Notes under the pieces: generated by a model
What the model saw: the letters and a program-made list of their open reading frames with translations, nothing else
What the model was told of the DNA's origin: nothing
Databases searched by the model: none
Shown: positions 1 through 11,499 of the stretch, in pieces
Numbering within the stretch: the first letter of the stretch is position 1
Layout of the letters: each line of letters starts with the position of its first letter
Source: Azolla caroliniana
Taxonomy: Eukaryota; Polypodiophyta
Assembly (NCBI GenBank): GCA_043228905.1
Contig: JBHGNT010000007.1
Location: forward strand, 7,812,001 to 7,876,000
Length of the DNA: 64,000 nucleotides
Direction: 5' to 3'
Position numbers and translations under genes: made by a program

Positions 1-434
1 AAGAAACATAAATTTATGTGTGTGGTCGTGACGATATAATGTATGTGTGCGACATTTCAAACACTAGATAGTGCACCGTGTTCATTCAATATATGGAAGA
101 AAACTATATTCTATGCGATGAGAGGAGAGGGGAATCTTACTTAAGTGAAACAAACAAAAACCTATGGTCCTTCCTAGTTATGAGAAGGAAATCTTAATGC
201 AAGTAAATAGCAATTTAATATAAAAAACATAAGTTAAAGAGTAATGAGATACTGTTGACACTTTCTCTCACTATAATCCATGTGCTTTTCATAACTCGTG
301 ACAATGTGATGTTGTAAAGAACAACTTGAGGCTGAGTCTAGTATGGGTTTTGGAGTTACCATTCACATTTGATCTAAGTATGTTGCATCTCACCCACAAG
401 AAGTTTATGATGTTGAAGAGTAGGCACAGAGAGG

Positions 435-721
435 ATCCTAGTAATCTGCTATATTCCAACACACCAAGTTACCTATGTCACACCTAAGTTACAAGTCCTA
501 TGGAAGGTGTTAATTCTACAAGCAAACCAAGGGGTAAAGATCCCTTGTGGGGGAGGATATAGTAATCCACTATATTTCATCACAGTAAGTTACTTCTGTC
601 GCACCTTACAAGTCCTATGGGTTATAAAGTGTTAATTGTACATGCAAACCAATGGGAAAAGATGATTCCCTTCCTTGCCCACAAGTGTCAAAGGTGTTAA
701 TTCTACATGCAAACCAAGTGG
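435..721. repeat. Degenerate ~115-bp tandem duplication in intron
   Basis: The stretch 435-545 (matching phrases such as ACAAGTCCTATGG and GGTGTTAATTCTACA) is repeated with divergence at 554-672. A third partial copy at 689-721 keeps GGTGTTAATTCTACATGCAA. No coding frame is preserved. It reads as an old local duplication in an intron. Confidence 0.6.
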
Positions 722-733
722 ATGTGAGCCCTT

Positions 734-753
734 CACACACACACACACACACA
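734..753. repeat. (CA)n microsatellite
   Basis: About ten CA units lie some 10 bp downstream of the minus-strand splice donor at 764. Read on the minus strand this is a TG tract just inside the intron. Confidence 0.9.
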
Positions 754-764
754 TGACAAAGTAC

Positions 765-1393
765 CTTTGGGAATTGGGAGCGGTCTTTCATTGAGGAGTA
801 GATCGATGGAAACACGCTAGTGCCCCCAAACGAGAATGCGTAGAGGCCAGCAGCAACGGGGACTCCAGACATGCGGATAAGAGGTATAGGATGCGATACA
901 CCGATGCCATTGATGGAGGCCGCGAGTACAACCGCCACCAACAATCCTAGTGTCGAAAATATGCACCATATGGATGTAAAAGAGAGTGCCGACAAGTCAC
1001 GTAGCCACACAGTCGGTAGAATGATGAGGGATGCCACGAAAATCATGAAATTGTGTCCGGTGAGTCCCGGTAGTCCCCAATGGTTGAGGGTCGGAAAGAG
1101 ATAGGCCAAGTTGTCCCCAACACTAATGCAATATCCAACCAATGTGCCCGTTATTTCAATATAGAACATGGCATCTATCACTGTTCTCATCCGTCGTCCA
1201 CACACTATCCTCGCAACACCTTCGTATGTTCCGTTGTCCTCTCCATCATCACAATCCTTGGCCGTTGCTATCTCCACACATCGTGACATCAAATAGGCGG
1301 CATACATGTATCCCGTTGATATTGCCACCCCTATCAATGCACCCGTCCACCCACCCTTTGCCACCGCAAATGGGGACGATAGCATTCCTAATC
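765..1393 (-). CDS. AVT1: AVT1-like vacuolar amino-acid transporter, large internal exon
   Basis: Encodes most of the N-terminal half of an Aa_trans (AAAP) family membrane transporter. The family exchanges amino acids across the tonoplast. The exon starts with LGMLSSPFAVAKGGW, the family's first transmembrane hairpin (usual form GVGLLSxPYAxxxGGW), and continues through hydrophobic segments around MYAAYLMSRC, IEITGTLVGYCIS, FMIFVASLIILPT, LSFTSIWCIFSTLGLLVAVVL and AAGLYAFSFGGTSVFPSIYSSM. It ends at QFPK. The acceptor is ATGATGGCAG (AG at 1395-1394) and the donor follows CCAAAG at 765. A single G left over from the upstream exon joins GA here to give the glycine of SMLYG-LGML, which restores the family consensus exactly. 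The open frame continues past both splice sites, so an ATG at about 1400 looks like a start but is not. C-terminal exons are missing from the window. Family assignment is strong; the transported substrates are not determinable here. Confidence 0.88.
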
Positions 1394-3235
1394 CTGCCAT
1401 CATTATCGCCCAATTCAGGTTTTATACAAAAAAACATGAGATATTATAGAATCTAGTTTCCTTTGACATGTTCTAGATATATATTGTGATGTACTTTAAG
1501 CAAGACACTCTAGTTCAGATCCTCTCTATGTACATTTCACAATATATTTTTAGCTATATATTTTGCGTCATTGCGCCCATGGATGTCAAATATGGCCAAT
1601 GGAACCCAAAGTGTCTAAACATTGCATTGTGTCATGTCGGAGTTGATAAGTGATCTCCAATGTTAAAGAATTCAACCAATTAATGTTGAAAGTGTAGGAA
1701 TTATCGGGAATGGTCGAAAATATGGGGGGTAGCTTGAACGTAAATGATGATGAATCATAATGATATTGTGTGATGCCCAAACTCACCAACTTGTTTATGC
1801 CTCATCTCATATTGAAGAGTATGTGTGTTGAATAATATGGAGCCAACGATGTAGATTACATAACCCTTGTTTCATTTTTCTATTTGTAGGCTTCAGAATC
1901 TACATTGGTTAACGATACATCCTAATTATCCCAATATTCGATGATTTTCGTTGTATCTGTAAAGATTTAGATTCATAAGAAGAATTTGGTGGCCATTTAG
2001 ATTGCACTTTCTACTTGTGATGGACAAGATTTTCTCTATTTCATTTGAATATTGGAATATTCTATTTTATTGGTACATTTTTAGGTATTGGGTTCCAACT
2101 AAGGTATATTCTTCTTATATATTCAAACATTATGCATAACTAAATTAGTAAACTTTGGAATTCTAACTTTGCAAGCTTAGAGATGGTAAACCATAGAAAA
2201 AGCTTTACCAAACATATTTTTACAATTTAAGAATTGTTATTTTTAGGTACTTGTTGTGAGCCTCAATCTTAAACAAATGAACATGTAGACTCTTGGTGGG
2301 TTAATGTTTAATGACGGTTAGGAGCTTTGAACCTATGGATATAAACCTTTTAACTACGTATGCATACTATAAGAAATAAATAGATGAGATGGGGTTGGGA
2401 TGCTCAATGCTAACCTTTAAAATATTGGATCACAAAGAAGGAAAAATGTACACCCCCACAACGGAGGAAACATGCAAATAATCTTAATAAAGCCAAATAT
2501 CCAAACCAACGAATTATTAGGGAATAATGGTAAAGAAGCTTTTCTTGTGAGAAATAGGTAAGAGTAACCAAAGGCAAATATCGCTATTTTAATTCAAGGA
2601 TGCATTCCTCACAATTTTTCTTGTGCTTCATGGGTCTAATGTGTCCAAATGAACCTAGAATGATTACTCCCTATTATAATCTAGATGATCACCATCTCCA
2701 ATTGTAGAGTTGATAGCCATTTCTGTGATGGAGAACTATTTCACCCGCAAACCAATGACTTAAGCCGCTTAGTCATAACACATCCATTCATCATAAACCT
2801 TGCTTTCATTGATTCAATGTAGCAAATACATACCACACACAAGGTCAAGCGATTGTAATATTATGCACATACTTGTGTATTTACACACACAAACCAAGTT
2901 TGTGCATTTTGCTTCTATGGACATGGCTTAAATGATGGATGGTTGTCACAAGTAGGGAGCTTGGTGTATAACAGCACCCCCAACAAACATGTCCATTTAT
3001 TGATCTAAACCACATGAAATTGTTGTTTTGGGCACTCATATAGGGTATGGTGTTGTGTACCTTATCTTCATATGATGATAGAGACTATCAAGCCTAACAT
3101 TTCTACATGCATAGTAGTAATGGTAGCAAATTCTCTAGGAATGCCTGTAGAACCAACTTACATGCAATGCAACTTTCGAAAGATATTTATGATGTTTAAT
3201 ATTTTTTGATTTTAGAAAATATTAAGAAAGCTTAC
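1394..3235 (-). other. Intron of the AVT1-like gene
   Basis: Donor GTAAGC at 3235 and acceptor GCAG at 1394 on the minus strand. The 1842-bp interior is AT-rich, with no further exon, RNA gene or mobile element that I can recognise. Confidence 0.75.
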
Positions 3236-3489
3236 CATAGAGCATGCTAACACAATTAACTGTGGTTTGAAAGAAGGTGGTCTTGCGTCGTTTTGGAAGC
3301 TCATGCAAGGCCTTGATGTCCTTAGAGTTACTCATATTTATGTCAACATGAAACTTTTTAACCTTCTCTTCAGGAATATAGATCTCAGGAGGGGAAACCA
3401 TTTTTTGTACTTCATATGCAAAAGTATCTTGGGCATGTGACCCGTCATCGATGGCCACTTTCTCACTCAAGTGTGAGGCACCCATTTTT
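3236..3489 (-). CDS. AVT1: AVT1-like vacuolar amino-acid transporter, N-terminal exon
   Basis: Minus-strand exon encoding a hydrophilic cytosolic N-terminus followed by KRRKTTFFQTTVNCVSMLYG, the conserved lead-in to the first transmembrane helix of AVT1 proteins (typically a SFxQTxxNGxNxxxG motif). The 3' end is a clean donor (TATG then GTAAGC). The 5' end is a strong acceptor, a pyrimidine tract ending TTGTTTTGTAG at 3490. At least one more exon, coding or 5' UTR, must therefore lie upstream, probably before the promoter-like region near 3950. An in-frame ATG at 3485-3483 could be the start if the upstream exon is untranslated. The N-terminal tail is short compared with many AVT1 proteins, which supports a missing upstream coding exon. 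Confidence 0.8.
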
Positions 3490-3944
3490 CTACAAAACAA
3501 GAAGATGGAAAAATAAATACCAATTACTATTAGTTGTAAAAGTCCACCTTAGCTTATCAATAAAATTAAAAGCATACCATACTAGTGATAATATTTGAGA
3601 CTTAGTAGTAATAGTAATTATAATGAAATATATAATAACAACAATAGTAGTAGTACAAACCGAATTCTAGCTAATAAGATGTAAATGTTGTTAAGCTAGT
3701 GTGTTCATCAAATACACTTAAGGGAACAACTTTTGTTGTTTTTGCTATCACTTGTATTTGATACATGAGAGACAAGAAACAGTGTGGGACAAGGACATAA
3801 TGAGTGAATGAATGAGCAAGTGAAAACGTTGAATGAGTGATGACTTAGAAATCGAGTGACTTAGAGACACTGAGTGAGAGAGAACCTTTGCCTAAATGCT
3901 TGAATCGTCCGCGTCTTCTCCCTCCCTCCCTTTGGTTCTTTCTC

Positions 3945-3957
3945 TCTTTAAATAAGC
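3945..3957 (-). promoter_or_regulatory. Possible TATA element of the AVT1-like gene
   Basis: On the minus strand the sequence reads GCTTATTTAAAGA, TATA-like, about 460 bp upstream of the first recognised exon. It is followed by a pyrimidine/purine-rich stretch typical of a plant 5' leader. A long CT/CA microsatellite lies 220 bp further upstream. The call rests on position and composition only. Confidence 0.35.
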
Positions 3958-4177
3958 TCATGCACAAATAAAAGAGTATTATTTCTTTAGCAATCCATCT
4001 ACCCCATTTGCAATGTTTGTTCATGCTTTGACGTCCCCACCACCTTTTTCCTTTGGGATATACGTCCTCATTGTGGATATTGCAGCGGTGGGTTTTAAAC
4101 TAAAAGCACAAAATAACTTAGTTAATTTGAGGGAAAGAGAACCTTCTGGATTTGCATTTGTACTCTTAGCTTAGCTT

Positions 4178-4178
<1 letters not shown>

Positions 4179-4246
<68 letters not shown>
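4179..4246. repeat. Compound (GT)n(GA)n microsatellite
   Basis: About eight GT units run directly into about 26 GA units. On the minus strand it is a CT tract followed by CA, upstream of the AVT1-like leader. CT-rich tracts near plant promoters can bind BBR/BPC-type GAGA factors, but no such role is shown here. Confidence 0.95.
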
Positions 4247-4249
<3 letters not shown>

Positions 4250-7200
4250 AGAGTATATAGCCTAGGCGTATTCATATTCATGCATTAGAGAAGAAACATC
4301 ATATTATTGATAGCGCACTCGTACTCTTATGCTAAGAATAATATACATGTGGATTTTGTGATCTTACATTAGACAAAGTATTAAAGGTGCATATTTTGTA
4401 TTCGTAATTCTTCGAATTTGCCTTCATTGAAAATTATGCAACATGTCCAATGTAAATTTATAACTTATCATATATCTTTTGTGTCACTTTGCTGGCCGTT
4501 TAGGGGGAGTGACTTCTCTCATCCTTAAGTTACCCTTAGGAATGCATAAGAAAAAAGAAGATGAAGAATACACTCTCACATAAGTTTTCTTTGTTGCTTG
4601 GCTTATTGTAGCATAGTGTAATCAAGTATTGAGATGCATTGATCAATATACATCAAATTTGAACATTTGACATTTCCATAAGGTTATAGAAGTCATGCTT
4701 TAAGATTGGGTGGTTTCACAATGACCCAACATGTCACTCCTCTACATGTTATTGCACCCAAATTTGAATGTAATAATGCATGCACTAAACTAAATATATT
4801 CAATGCACATGAAGTTAGTAATATAGGATAATCACCTAGTGGTTATCTTAATATAGAAAAAACTCAAAAATGATTTTGGATAACTACCTACTCCATTTAG
4901 TAAAGGATAAAAATAAAAATGAATATGGATCCTATTTTCTACCGAAACCATGCCAAAATTGCAAAAACCATAATTAAAAAGGCATGTAAACATAATTTTT
5001 GTTGGATTATTCGATGAATTCATGCATAAGACTTGCAAAATGGTATATGTGTTATTTGCACAATATTTGTTGCTTTAACTTAGATCTTTCTAAAGCTTTC
5101 ATATGATTGAATGTGTACACTAATTTGAGGTTCATTGAGCAATTCTACTTTGATTATAATTGGCACATGTTGTTAAAGTCACTTGGATACTTTGTTGTTG
5201 GCAATATGTTTAATTATTAGTATATGTCACAATATAACATTATCATAATCTATATTGGTTGATGAGAAGTTGGGCTAGTATCAATATATGCGTGCTTAAA
5301 CAAAGGTATTTTAGTAAACACAAGTGTTTGTGTATTACTAGTAGGATGAACCGCATTGTCATTGGTATTGTGTCTATGTCAAATTCCTCAACTAGTAGCG
5401 TTGGTAGCGTTGCCTCTGCAGGGAAGTGCTATCAATTACACTCATTGAATTATGGGGAGAAAACAATAATCAATGTTGTGGAGACATTATCTTCGAAACA
5501 AACAATTAATGAGCATAGTATCAAAAAATTTATGACAAGTTTATATATATGATGAATAATGTTAAACCCATTGATAAAGCTTATTTCATTACAAAAGCTT
5601 TTCCATTACAACATTTTAGATTCCACAAGCTTTACCATTACCATTACCATTACCATTTAGAACTTTAAAATTCCAATGAGGCAACTTCATGAGTCTATGT
5701 TGAAAAATTTGTAGGGATGTTGAAAATCTCTTCTATCGTGTGTAAAGGAAATGTTTTGACAATGTGTTTTCACATACAAAGTTTGATTTGTGTGTGTAAG
5801 GTGCACGAAGCTCTCTCTTTGTCTTTGTCTCTCTTTCTCTCTCAAAATGTGAGAAGGTAAAAATTTCTTAAATATATGTCATTGATGTATATAGGAGGGT
5901 GTAAGAAATTAGCAAACCACAATGAAAAAAATCTTCTAGGTATGTATCAAACCTGAAATGCTCAAATAAATGGGAACTTGAAATAGATAGGTGTATTGTA
6001 ACATATGCTTCATGATTGAAGTACAAATTGGATCAAACCTTTGTAAATAAAGGGATGCATGTAAATAATGTAAACAAATAGTAGAACAATCATGATTGGT
6101 TCTCTCATTGTGAAGTTATTCAGCTCTATAACAAAACAAATCAAAATGTATTGGTCAAAGCTACACGCAAATCTTTTAGAAACATCATCACGACATTGAT
6201 CACCGTGTGACTCTTTGAGTTATAATGGAAGAAAATTGTTCGAATGGAAACCAATTATATTATTGCTTTAGGAGATGAAATTATTGGTATAAAAGGATAT
6301 TCACTTTCACCAACTTACTTTGGGTTACATATTTCAATTGGAATATATATTTGATAGGTTTGTGTAACAAGAAGACATTGTTGAGGTTACCATTGGGAAT
6401 GCAATGATCATAATTATGTTTACGTGTAATTAATATAGCGCTTTTAACAAATGCTTTATATACTAGAAGATGAAGAAGGCTATATGTATATCTAATGGAA
6501 GGCTTTACATTCCTAGTGTTTTTGTAGATGCATGCCTTGGTGTGTGTGAACGCCATTTCTCCCTTCTTAGTGTGAATGGATCCAAGACAAAGGTTATTCT
6601 CAATAAGGATAAACCAGGAATTCCCTACAATAATGACCTACTTGAGGTGACATCAAAGAAATCAAAGAAACATTTGAGAACATGTCCAACTACGGAGGAA
6701 TAAAATCTTGATTCATGAGAAGTACTTGTTCAACACTTTGGTGATGCCATTATTGTTCTATGATGTGGTAACATCTCTAAGTCTACTTACAAAGAACCTG
6801 AAAATGTCCAAGATCTTTTCATTACAATTTTTCTCCACCTCATAGAATTGCTTTTCCATTGCAATCATGTCATGGTGAGGGATGTGGAATGCATTCTTAC
6901 AATTGAAACTAAACTCTTTGTCAGTTCGTGGAATTGCATGGGAAGTAGATAAATTAGGCCAATAGGCATGGGAAACACAAAATTTTGAGTTTTGGATGGA
7001 TGAAGGAGAAATGTTGATTGATTGATACATTACACTTGCTTCATATTACCCTGATATATTCCTCAATGGATATGATGTTTTGCATGATACATCACACTTG
7101 AAAAGTATATCACATATGTTGCACAAAACTACAAAAATAATTCTTGCTTTGAGAATGTAAACAGATACTAGGTATACACAGTACATTATATCTTATTCAT

Positions 7201-7511
7201 TGTCTGCAATTTACACTATCATTTCCATGCAATAACTAATTGAGCATGCAATTAGGGCATTGAGAAGAGAGTTGTTGGTTCTAGCAACATCTTTTGTAAT
7301 GTTTAGTTAATTGATTTGCAACTTAGTTTATCTAAGAACTTAACCTAAATTGTTAAAAGCACTAAGTGGAAAGAAAAAACAAAAAGAGAATAATTGTACA
7401 TTTATTAATTAAGTGACCATTCTTAGTATTGCTGAAAACCATAAGTCTTAGGGTAAAACACTGGACATTAATCTTGTCTGTGTGAGAGAGAAATAAATAT
7501 AGTTTATTATT
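4247..7511. other. AT-rich intergenic stretch, nothing recognised
   Basis: Only short open frames of under 100 codons with low-complexity composition occur here, none with a recognisable domain. The minus-strand frame around 6758-7030 and the plus-strand frame 6470-6703 are slightly longer than chance would favour but match nothing I know. No splice-site arrangement supports an exon. Confidence 0.6.
5633..5656. repeat. (TACCAT)n microsatellite
   Basis: Four consecutive hexamer units of TACCAT in intergenic DNA. Confidence 0.85.
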
Positions 7512-7645
7512 GTCTTCAGAGGTCAAATATGATCTATGAGACCAAAAATATAAAATGAAAACATAATGCATGTGAAAGTGAGTACGGACTCTCAACGTTC
7601 AAGAACCTTACCAATGAGTGTCACAATTAAGAATGTAGACAAGAC
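7512..7645 (+). repeat. Dispersed repeat, copy 1 (partner 37437-37570)
   Basis: The phrases TCAGAGGTCAAATATGA, GAGACCAAAAATAT and ATGCATGTGAAAGTGAGTA recur in the same order and orientation at 37437-37570. The copies are perhaps 80-85% alike. No coding capacity. In the second location it borders LINE debris, so it may be part of an old transposable element. Confidence 0.7.
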
Positions 7646-8167
7646 TTCATGAGAGAGATTCATACAACGATTGGGTTTAATCGAAAATGTATCTCGCTCG
7701 ATCGACGACAATCAATCTTTCGATATCGTCGAAAATATGGAGAAAGGAAAAGAATTAGAATCACCACTTGACGAACTAATCAAAAGCATGAAGTATTTGT
7801 AGTTAAGGTTCGCCAAGTTGGAGAAATCGAAAGCTCGAGTAAAAAAAGGCCTAAGTTGATACATATGGAGCAATAAAACCCAAACATTAGAAGAGGGATT
7901 GCAAGAGTCATGAAGGAGCTCTTGATGGAAATTTAATTTTATATCAAGATGGAAAGATTCATCTATTAGAAACTCAACCACCTCTCTGATTCAACTTCAA
8001 AAAAGGCAAAATGAAGAAGTTAATGAAGGACGCCAAAGCCTAAAGGATACAAGCAACTTACTACTCAACAATATCTAAGTTTAAGTTTGGTGATTCTCAT
8101 ATTGGTACTCACTTTTGGCATAGGGTCATTAATACGGGGAGTAAAGAAATATCTAACAAAAGGACTC
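7646..8167. other. Intergenic, nothing recognised
   Basis: The plus strand around 7739-8090 contains charged, stop-interrupted frames (KLEKSKAR-like) that could be an eroded gag. I cannot support a call. Confidence 0.4.
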
Positions 8168-8305
8168 TGTCAAGACTAAGAGAGAGAAAGAGAGATAGAG
8201 AGATAATTGAAAGAGAATTATTATATTGAAGAGTAAAATGGATTACAAAGAGTAGGCTACAAAATGGCGTTGAACCAATTTAGGTTTGGGATGGGTGGTA
8301 GATCC

Positions 8306-8443
8306 CTATTTATAAGTAATAGAGAACACTCTAGAATATTCTAGGTTATCCTAGAATGTAGAGTAATCTAGAAGGTTCTAGTGGTATAGAACACTCTAGA
8401 ATATTCTAGGTCATTCTAGAATGTAGAGTAATATAGAATATTC
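8306..8443 (-). promoter_or_regulatory. TATA box plus four heat-shock-element cores
   Basis: Perfect GAAnnTTC cores at 8334, 8371, 8399 and 8436 sit in a 65-bp direct duplication (spacings 37, 28, 37). The minus-strand TATA box TATAAATAG is at 8314-8306, so all four cores are 20-130 bp upstream of it. Heat-shock factors bind alternating GAA/TTC units. The heat-activated Arabidopsis copia element ONSEN has the same type of sites in its LTR. Heat responsiveness here is inferred only. Confidence 0.5.
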
Positions 8444-8492
8444 CTATGATATTAGATTTCATATTCTGAAAACTATACATATAAGAATATTA

Positions 8493-8560
8493 ATACAATG
8501 GTTAAGGATTTGACATGTGTACAACAAGGTCATGGGTTCAAATCTTTTCGAGTCATAATG
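8493..8560 (+). repeat. tRNA-like segment with A and B box
   Basis: TACAATGGTTAAGG resembles a tRNA A box and GGGTTCAAATC a B box, about 40 bp apart. Tail sequence 8551-8606 contains a ~29-bp imperfect duplication. No cloverleaf can be folded, so this is a SINE-like or tRNA-derived piece and not a tRNA gene. It lies antisense to the minus-strand promoter next to it. Confidence 0.4.
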
Positions 8561-8719
8561 TGAGTGTCATGATCTTTTCGATGCATGATGTGAGTGTTAT
8601 CATGACACTATCCCCCTTCTTCGACAACACGTCTCACGGGTCGTAGGGTTTGTATTAGGACCTGGTTTACAAGGATATTGACGATGAAATGCATTGACGA
8701 GTTTTGCAGCATTGGAAAG

Positions 8720-9222
8720 TGTTAGGAAACAGGTCCCTCCGGATGGGAAGTGAGAAGAACCGTGTTGATGAGCAACTTGGCTGAGGCGGAAACCGGAAAT
8801 CGTGGAGATAGCCAACACGGAAGGTTAAACTTGTAAATAGTCGAAAGGTTACATTAGTATATAAGTACTTAGGGCAATCATGTTAGATATGTGTGTATTA
8901 TTGTAAAGTTACTGTTGTCGAGGTCGTGATCTCTGTAACGGTGAGAGTGAACGAGTGTGAGTGGAAGCGTGTGAGCTCCATAGCCGCCTGTTGGCGAAGC
9001 AGGATCTCGAGGTCGTTGCCTCTGAGATCTCTGATTCTATTCCTTTCTCTCATAGTGTTCTATTTCAGAGTTTGTGGACTCCACGTGGTTTTTTCCCAGT
9101 TCGGGTTTCCACGTTAAAATTTGTGTCATTCTCAATTTCTGTATTATGATTTTCCTCTCCATTAGATTGATTATTATTCCGCACACGCAAACCGGTTGTG
9201 GCCGGCAACGATTTTAACTTCA
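8720..9222 (+). repeat. Element A 5' LTR (approximate ends)
   Basis: Begins at TGTTAGGAAAC and ends near TTCA, three bases before the primer-binding site. It holds a TATA-like TATATAAGTACT at about 8853. With no 3' LTR to compare, the start is uncertain; another TGTTG at 8763 is an alternative. Confidence 0.45.
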
Positions 9223-9225
9223 AAC

Positions 9226-9237
9226 TGGTATCAGAGC
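9226..9237 (+). promoter_or_regulatory. Element A primer-binding site (initiator tRNA-Met)
   Basis: TGGTATCAGAGC is the standard plant copia primer-binding site, complementary to the 3' end of initiator tRNA-Met. Confidence 0.9.
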
Positions 9238-9254
9238 GAAATGACACAAAAAAA

Positions 9255-10088
9255 ATGGACGATTCGTTGGGAGGCATGTTCAAGCTCACTGGCTCCAACT
9301 ATTCAGTGTGGAAGTTGAAGATGAGGGACATGCTCGTGGTTAAAGATGTTTGGTTGCCGGTTTAGTTCGGGGACAAGAGACCGGACAAAATCGATGCCAC
9401 GATATGGGAGGTGATGCACATGAAGACAATGGCGTACATACGGTGCTTCATCGACATGAGTCTATATAACAACTTCAATGAAGAGAGCAAGGCTCATGAG
9501 CTCTAGGAGAAGATCGACATTATGTTTCAGAACAAAAATGTTGTTAATCAGGTTTCGGTATTTCGGAAGCTAGTAAGACTCCAGTACCAAGATGGCTCCA
9601 ACATGGCGGAGAACATGAATGCCTTCCAGGGGCTGATACACCAGTCAACATCATTAGAAGTACCTCTCGCCGATGAGGTACTAACACTACTCCTGCTCAG
9701 TTCCCTCCCAGATAGCTGGGAGACATTGGTCGTCACTTTGGGCAACGCCGGGTCGGAAGGGAAACGGTTATCCCTAGCAAGAGTGAAGTTGAGCTTGCTA
9801 GATGAGGAGGCGCGTCGAAAAGATAAGGATACGAGCTCCGACTCCAAAGCGCTCCTTACCGAATCGGAACGCAGAAGGCAAAGGAACCATAGTCCCCAGA
9901 ACCGGGAAAAGTCAGGGACACGGTTAATGTCAAGGGGGAGGCCTACTTGCTTCTATTGTGGCAAGCCGGGACACTTCCAAAAGAACTGTCGGCACTTCCG
10001 AAAAGACAAGGAAACCGATGGTACCGATTCGAAGCGAACACCAGACCGAAAGGTAAAGACCGGAGGGGGCCAGACCGGAAGGGAATGA
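9255..10088 (+). pseudogene. Element A gag (UBN2-type) with zinc knuckle
   Basis: The frame starts MDDSLGGMFKLTGSNYSVWK, the usual copia Gag opening (LxGxNYxxWK), and continues with LSSLPDSWETLVVTL, typical of the UBN2/gag domain. The nucleocapsid zinc knuckle CFYCGKPGHFQKNC (CX2CX4HX4C) is intact near 9950-9990. An in-frame TAG at 9363-9365 and another near 9504 break the frame. A frameshift follows the zinc knuckle before the protease. The product would package element RNA; this copy cannot make it. Confidence 0.85.
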
Positions 10089-10105
10089 CGACAATTGCGG
10101 CAAGT

Positions 10106-10698
10106 GAAGAAGAGTTGATGCTCATCACCGAGGAGAGTGAGTTGAACCTTGCCGACGACGAGACAACGTGGGTTGTCTCGATTTCGGAGCGTTGTTCCAC
10201 CTTAACCCGGACCGGAAATGCTTCTCATCCTACTCAGCCGGTGATCACGACTGTGTCTGGATGGGGAATGAAGGTACATGCCAAATTGTCGGCATAGGAG
10301 ACGTGTGGTTGACAACACCAACCGGATGCAAGCTGCTACTTAAGGATGTCCCACATGTTCCGGAGGTTCGACTGAACCTGATATCAGCCGGTCGGCTAGA
10401 TGATGAAGGCTACACGGGTAGCATCCGGAACAGAGTCATGAAATTCAGCAAAGGGAACCTGATAGTGGCTCGGTCCTGGAAGGTCAACACGCTGTACTTG
10501 ATGAATGCCCGGTTATTCTCGGAAGAAGTGAACGTGGCTTCAAACACTATTGGTGAGTTGTGGCACAAGAGATTGTGTCACATGAGCGTGAAGGGGATGA
10601 AGAGGCTTGCCGATGACAACCTCATTCTAGTGAAGAAGGTGCATCTTGAGAGGTGCACCGACTGCCTAGTCGGTAAACAAAACCGGACCTCCTTCTGA
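10106..10698 (+). pseudogene. Element A protease remnant and pre-integrase domain
   Basis: The expected protease motif (V-D-S-G-A) survives only as LDFGALFH across a frame change near 10165. Downstream, HVPEVRLNLISAGRLDDEGY and GELWHKRLCHMSVKGMKRLA form the gag_pre-integrs region. The HHCC zinc site is kept (WHKRLCH...CTDCLVGKQ). The change of the protease active-site serine to phenylalanine plus the frameshift indicate a dead protease. Confidence 0.8.
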
Positions 10699-11490
10699 TC
10701 GAGGCCACCGATGAGACGTAATGCACCACTGGAGTTGGTGCATATTGATGTGTGTCAAGTGGACACGAAGTGACATGCTGGATCGCAGTACTTCGTGACA
10801 TTCATAGATGACCACAGCCGGAAGCTGTGGGCCACACTGTTGAAGACGAAGGATCAGGTGCTATCCGTCTTAAAAGAGCTCCACGCGAGAGTGGAAAGAG
10901 AAACTGGCTGGAAGCTGAAGGTGGTTCGAGCAGATAACGGAGGAGAATACCGGGGGCAGTTCGAGGAGTACTGTCGCTTGAAGGGAATCCGGCTCAAATT
11001 TACCGTGCCGAAGACGCCAGAACTAAATGGGTTGGCCAAGAGGATGAACCAGACCATAATGGAGAGGGTCCGGAGTATGCTGGCGCATGCAAAATTACCC
11101 AAGATGTTTTGGGCGGAGGCATTGTCGACGGCGACATATGTGATAAACAGATCACCCTCAGTACCCTTGGACGGAGACACGCCGCAGAGAGTCTGGACCG
11201 GTAAGGAAGTGTCCTACCGGCATCTGAAGGTATTCGGGTGTCTTGCGTACGTGCATGTAGCTAAGGACCGTAGAGGAAAGTTAGATCCGAAGACCCGGCC
11301 ATGCATATTCCTTGGTTACGGCGACGATGAGTTCGGCTACCGAGTGTGGGACCCGGTCGACCAGAAAGTATTCCAGAGTCAAGATATTATCTTCATGGAG
11401 GACAAGTCGCTCGCCGACTGGGAGTCAGAGAAGAAGATAATGAACTCCGAGTCGAACGGTAAGGAGAAATTTCGATTTGATGAAATGTAG
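10699..11490 (+). pseudogene. Element A integrase core
   Basis: Copia integrase: TFIDDHSRKLW carries the first catalytic Asp, VVRADNGGEY the second, and TPELNGLAKRMNQTIMER contains the third acidic region (usually QNGVAER; here L replaces V and K replaces E). The C-terminal signature KVFGCLAYVHV...PCIFLGYGDDEFGYRVWDP is well kept. TGA codons at about 10697 and 10771 interrupt the beginning. The N-terminal zinc site lies in the preceding segment. Confidence 0.85.
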
Positions 11491-11499
11491 TTCCAACCG

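Larger units (their letters stand above)
1..764. other. Non-coding left edge, probably intron of the AVT1-like gene
   Basis: No exon is visible on either strand. The AVT1-like exon to the right ends in a good GT donor at 764-763 on the minus strand, so this stretch should be the start of the next intron. The remaining C-terminal exons must lie outside the window. The previous intron is about 1.8 kb, so an intron running past the edge is unsurprising. A degenerate duplication and a CA microsatellite lie inside it. Confidence 0.55.
8168..8606 (-). mobile_element. Possible solo LTR with a heat-shock-like promoter
   Basis: Begins TGTCA and ends TGACA, a 5-bp inverted terminal match of LTR type. 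On the minus strand it has an ordered promoter: four GAAnnTTC elements, then a TATAAATAG box, then a GA/CT-rich leader. A tRNA-like segment lies at the U3-side end. No matching target-site duplication is visible (GACTC versus CTATC), and no second copy exists in the window, so the boundaries are tentative. A similar promoter layout recurs at 55851-55987. Confidence 0.4.

Noticed and set aside
3222-3500. Exon 3236-3489 as a complete small gene
   Set aside because: It has a splice acceptor upstream and a donor downstream, and its protein end joins in phase to the next AVT1-like exon.
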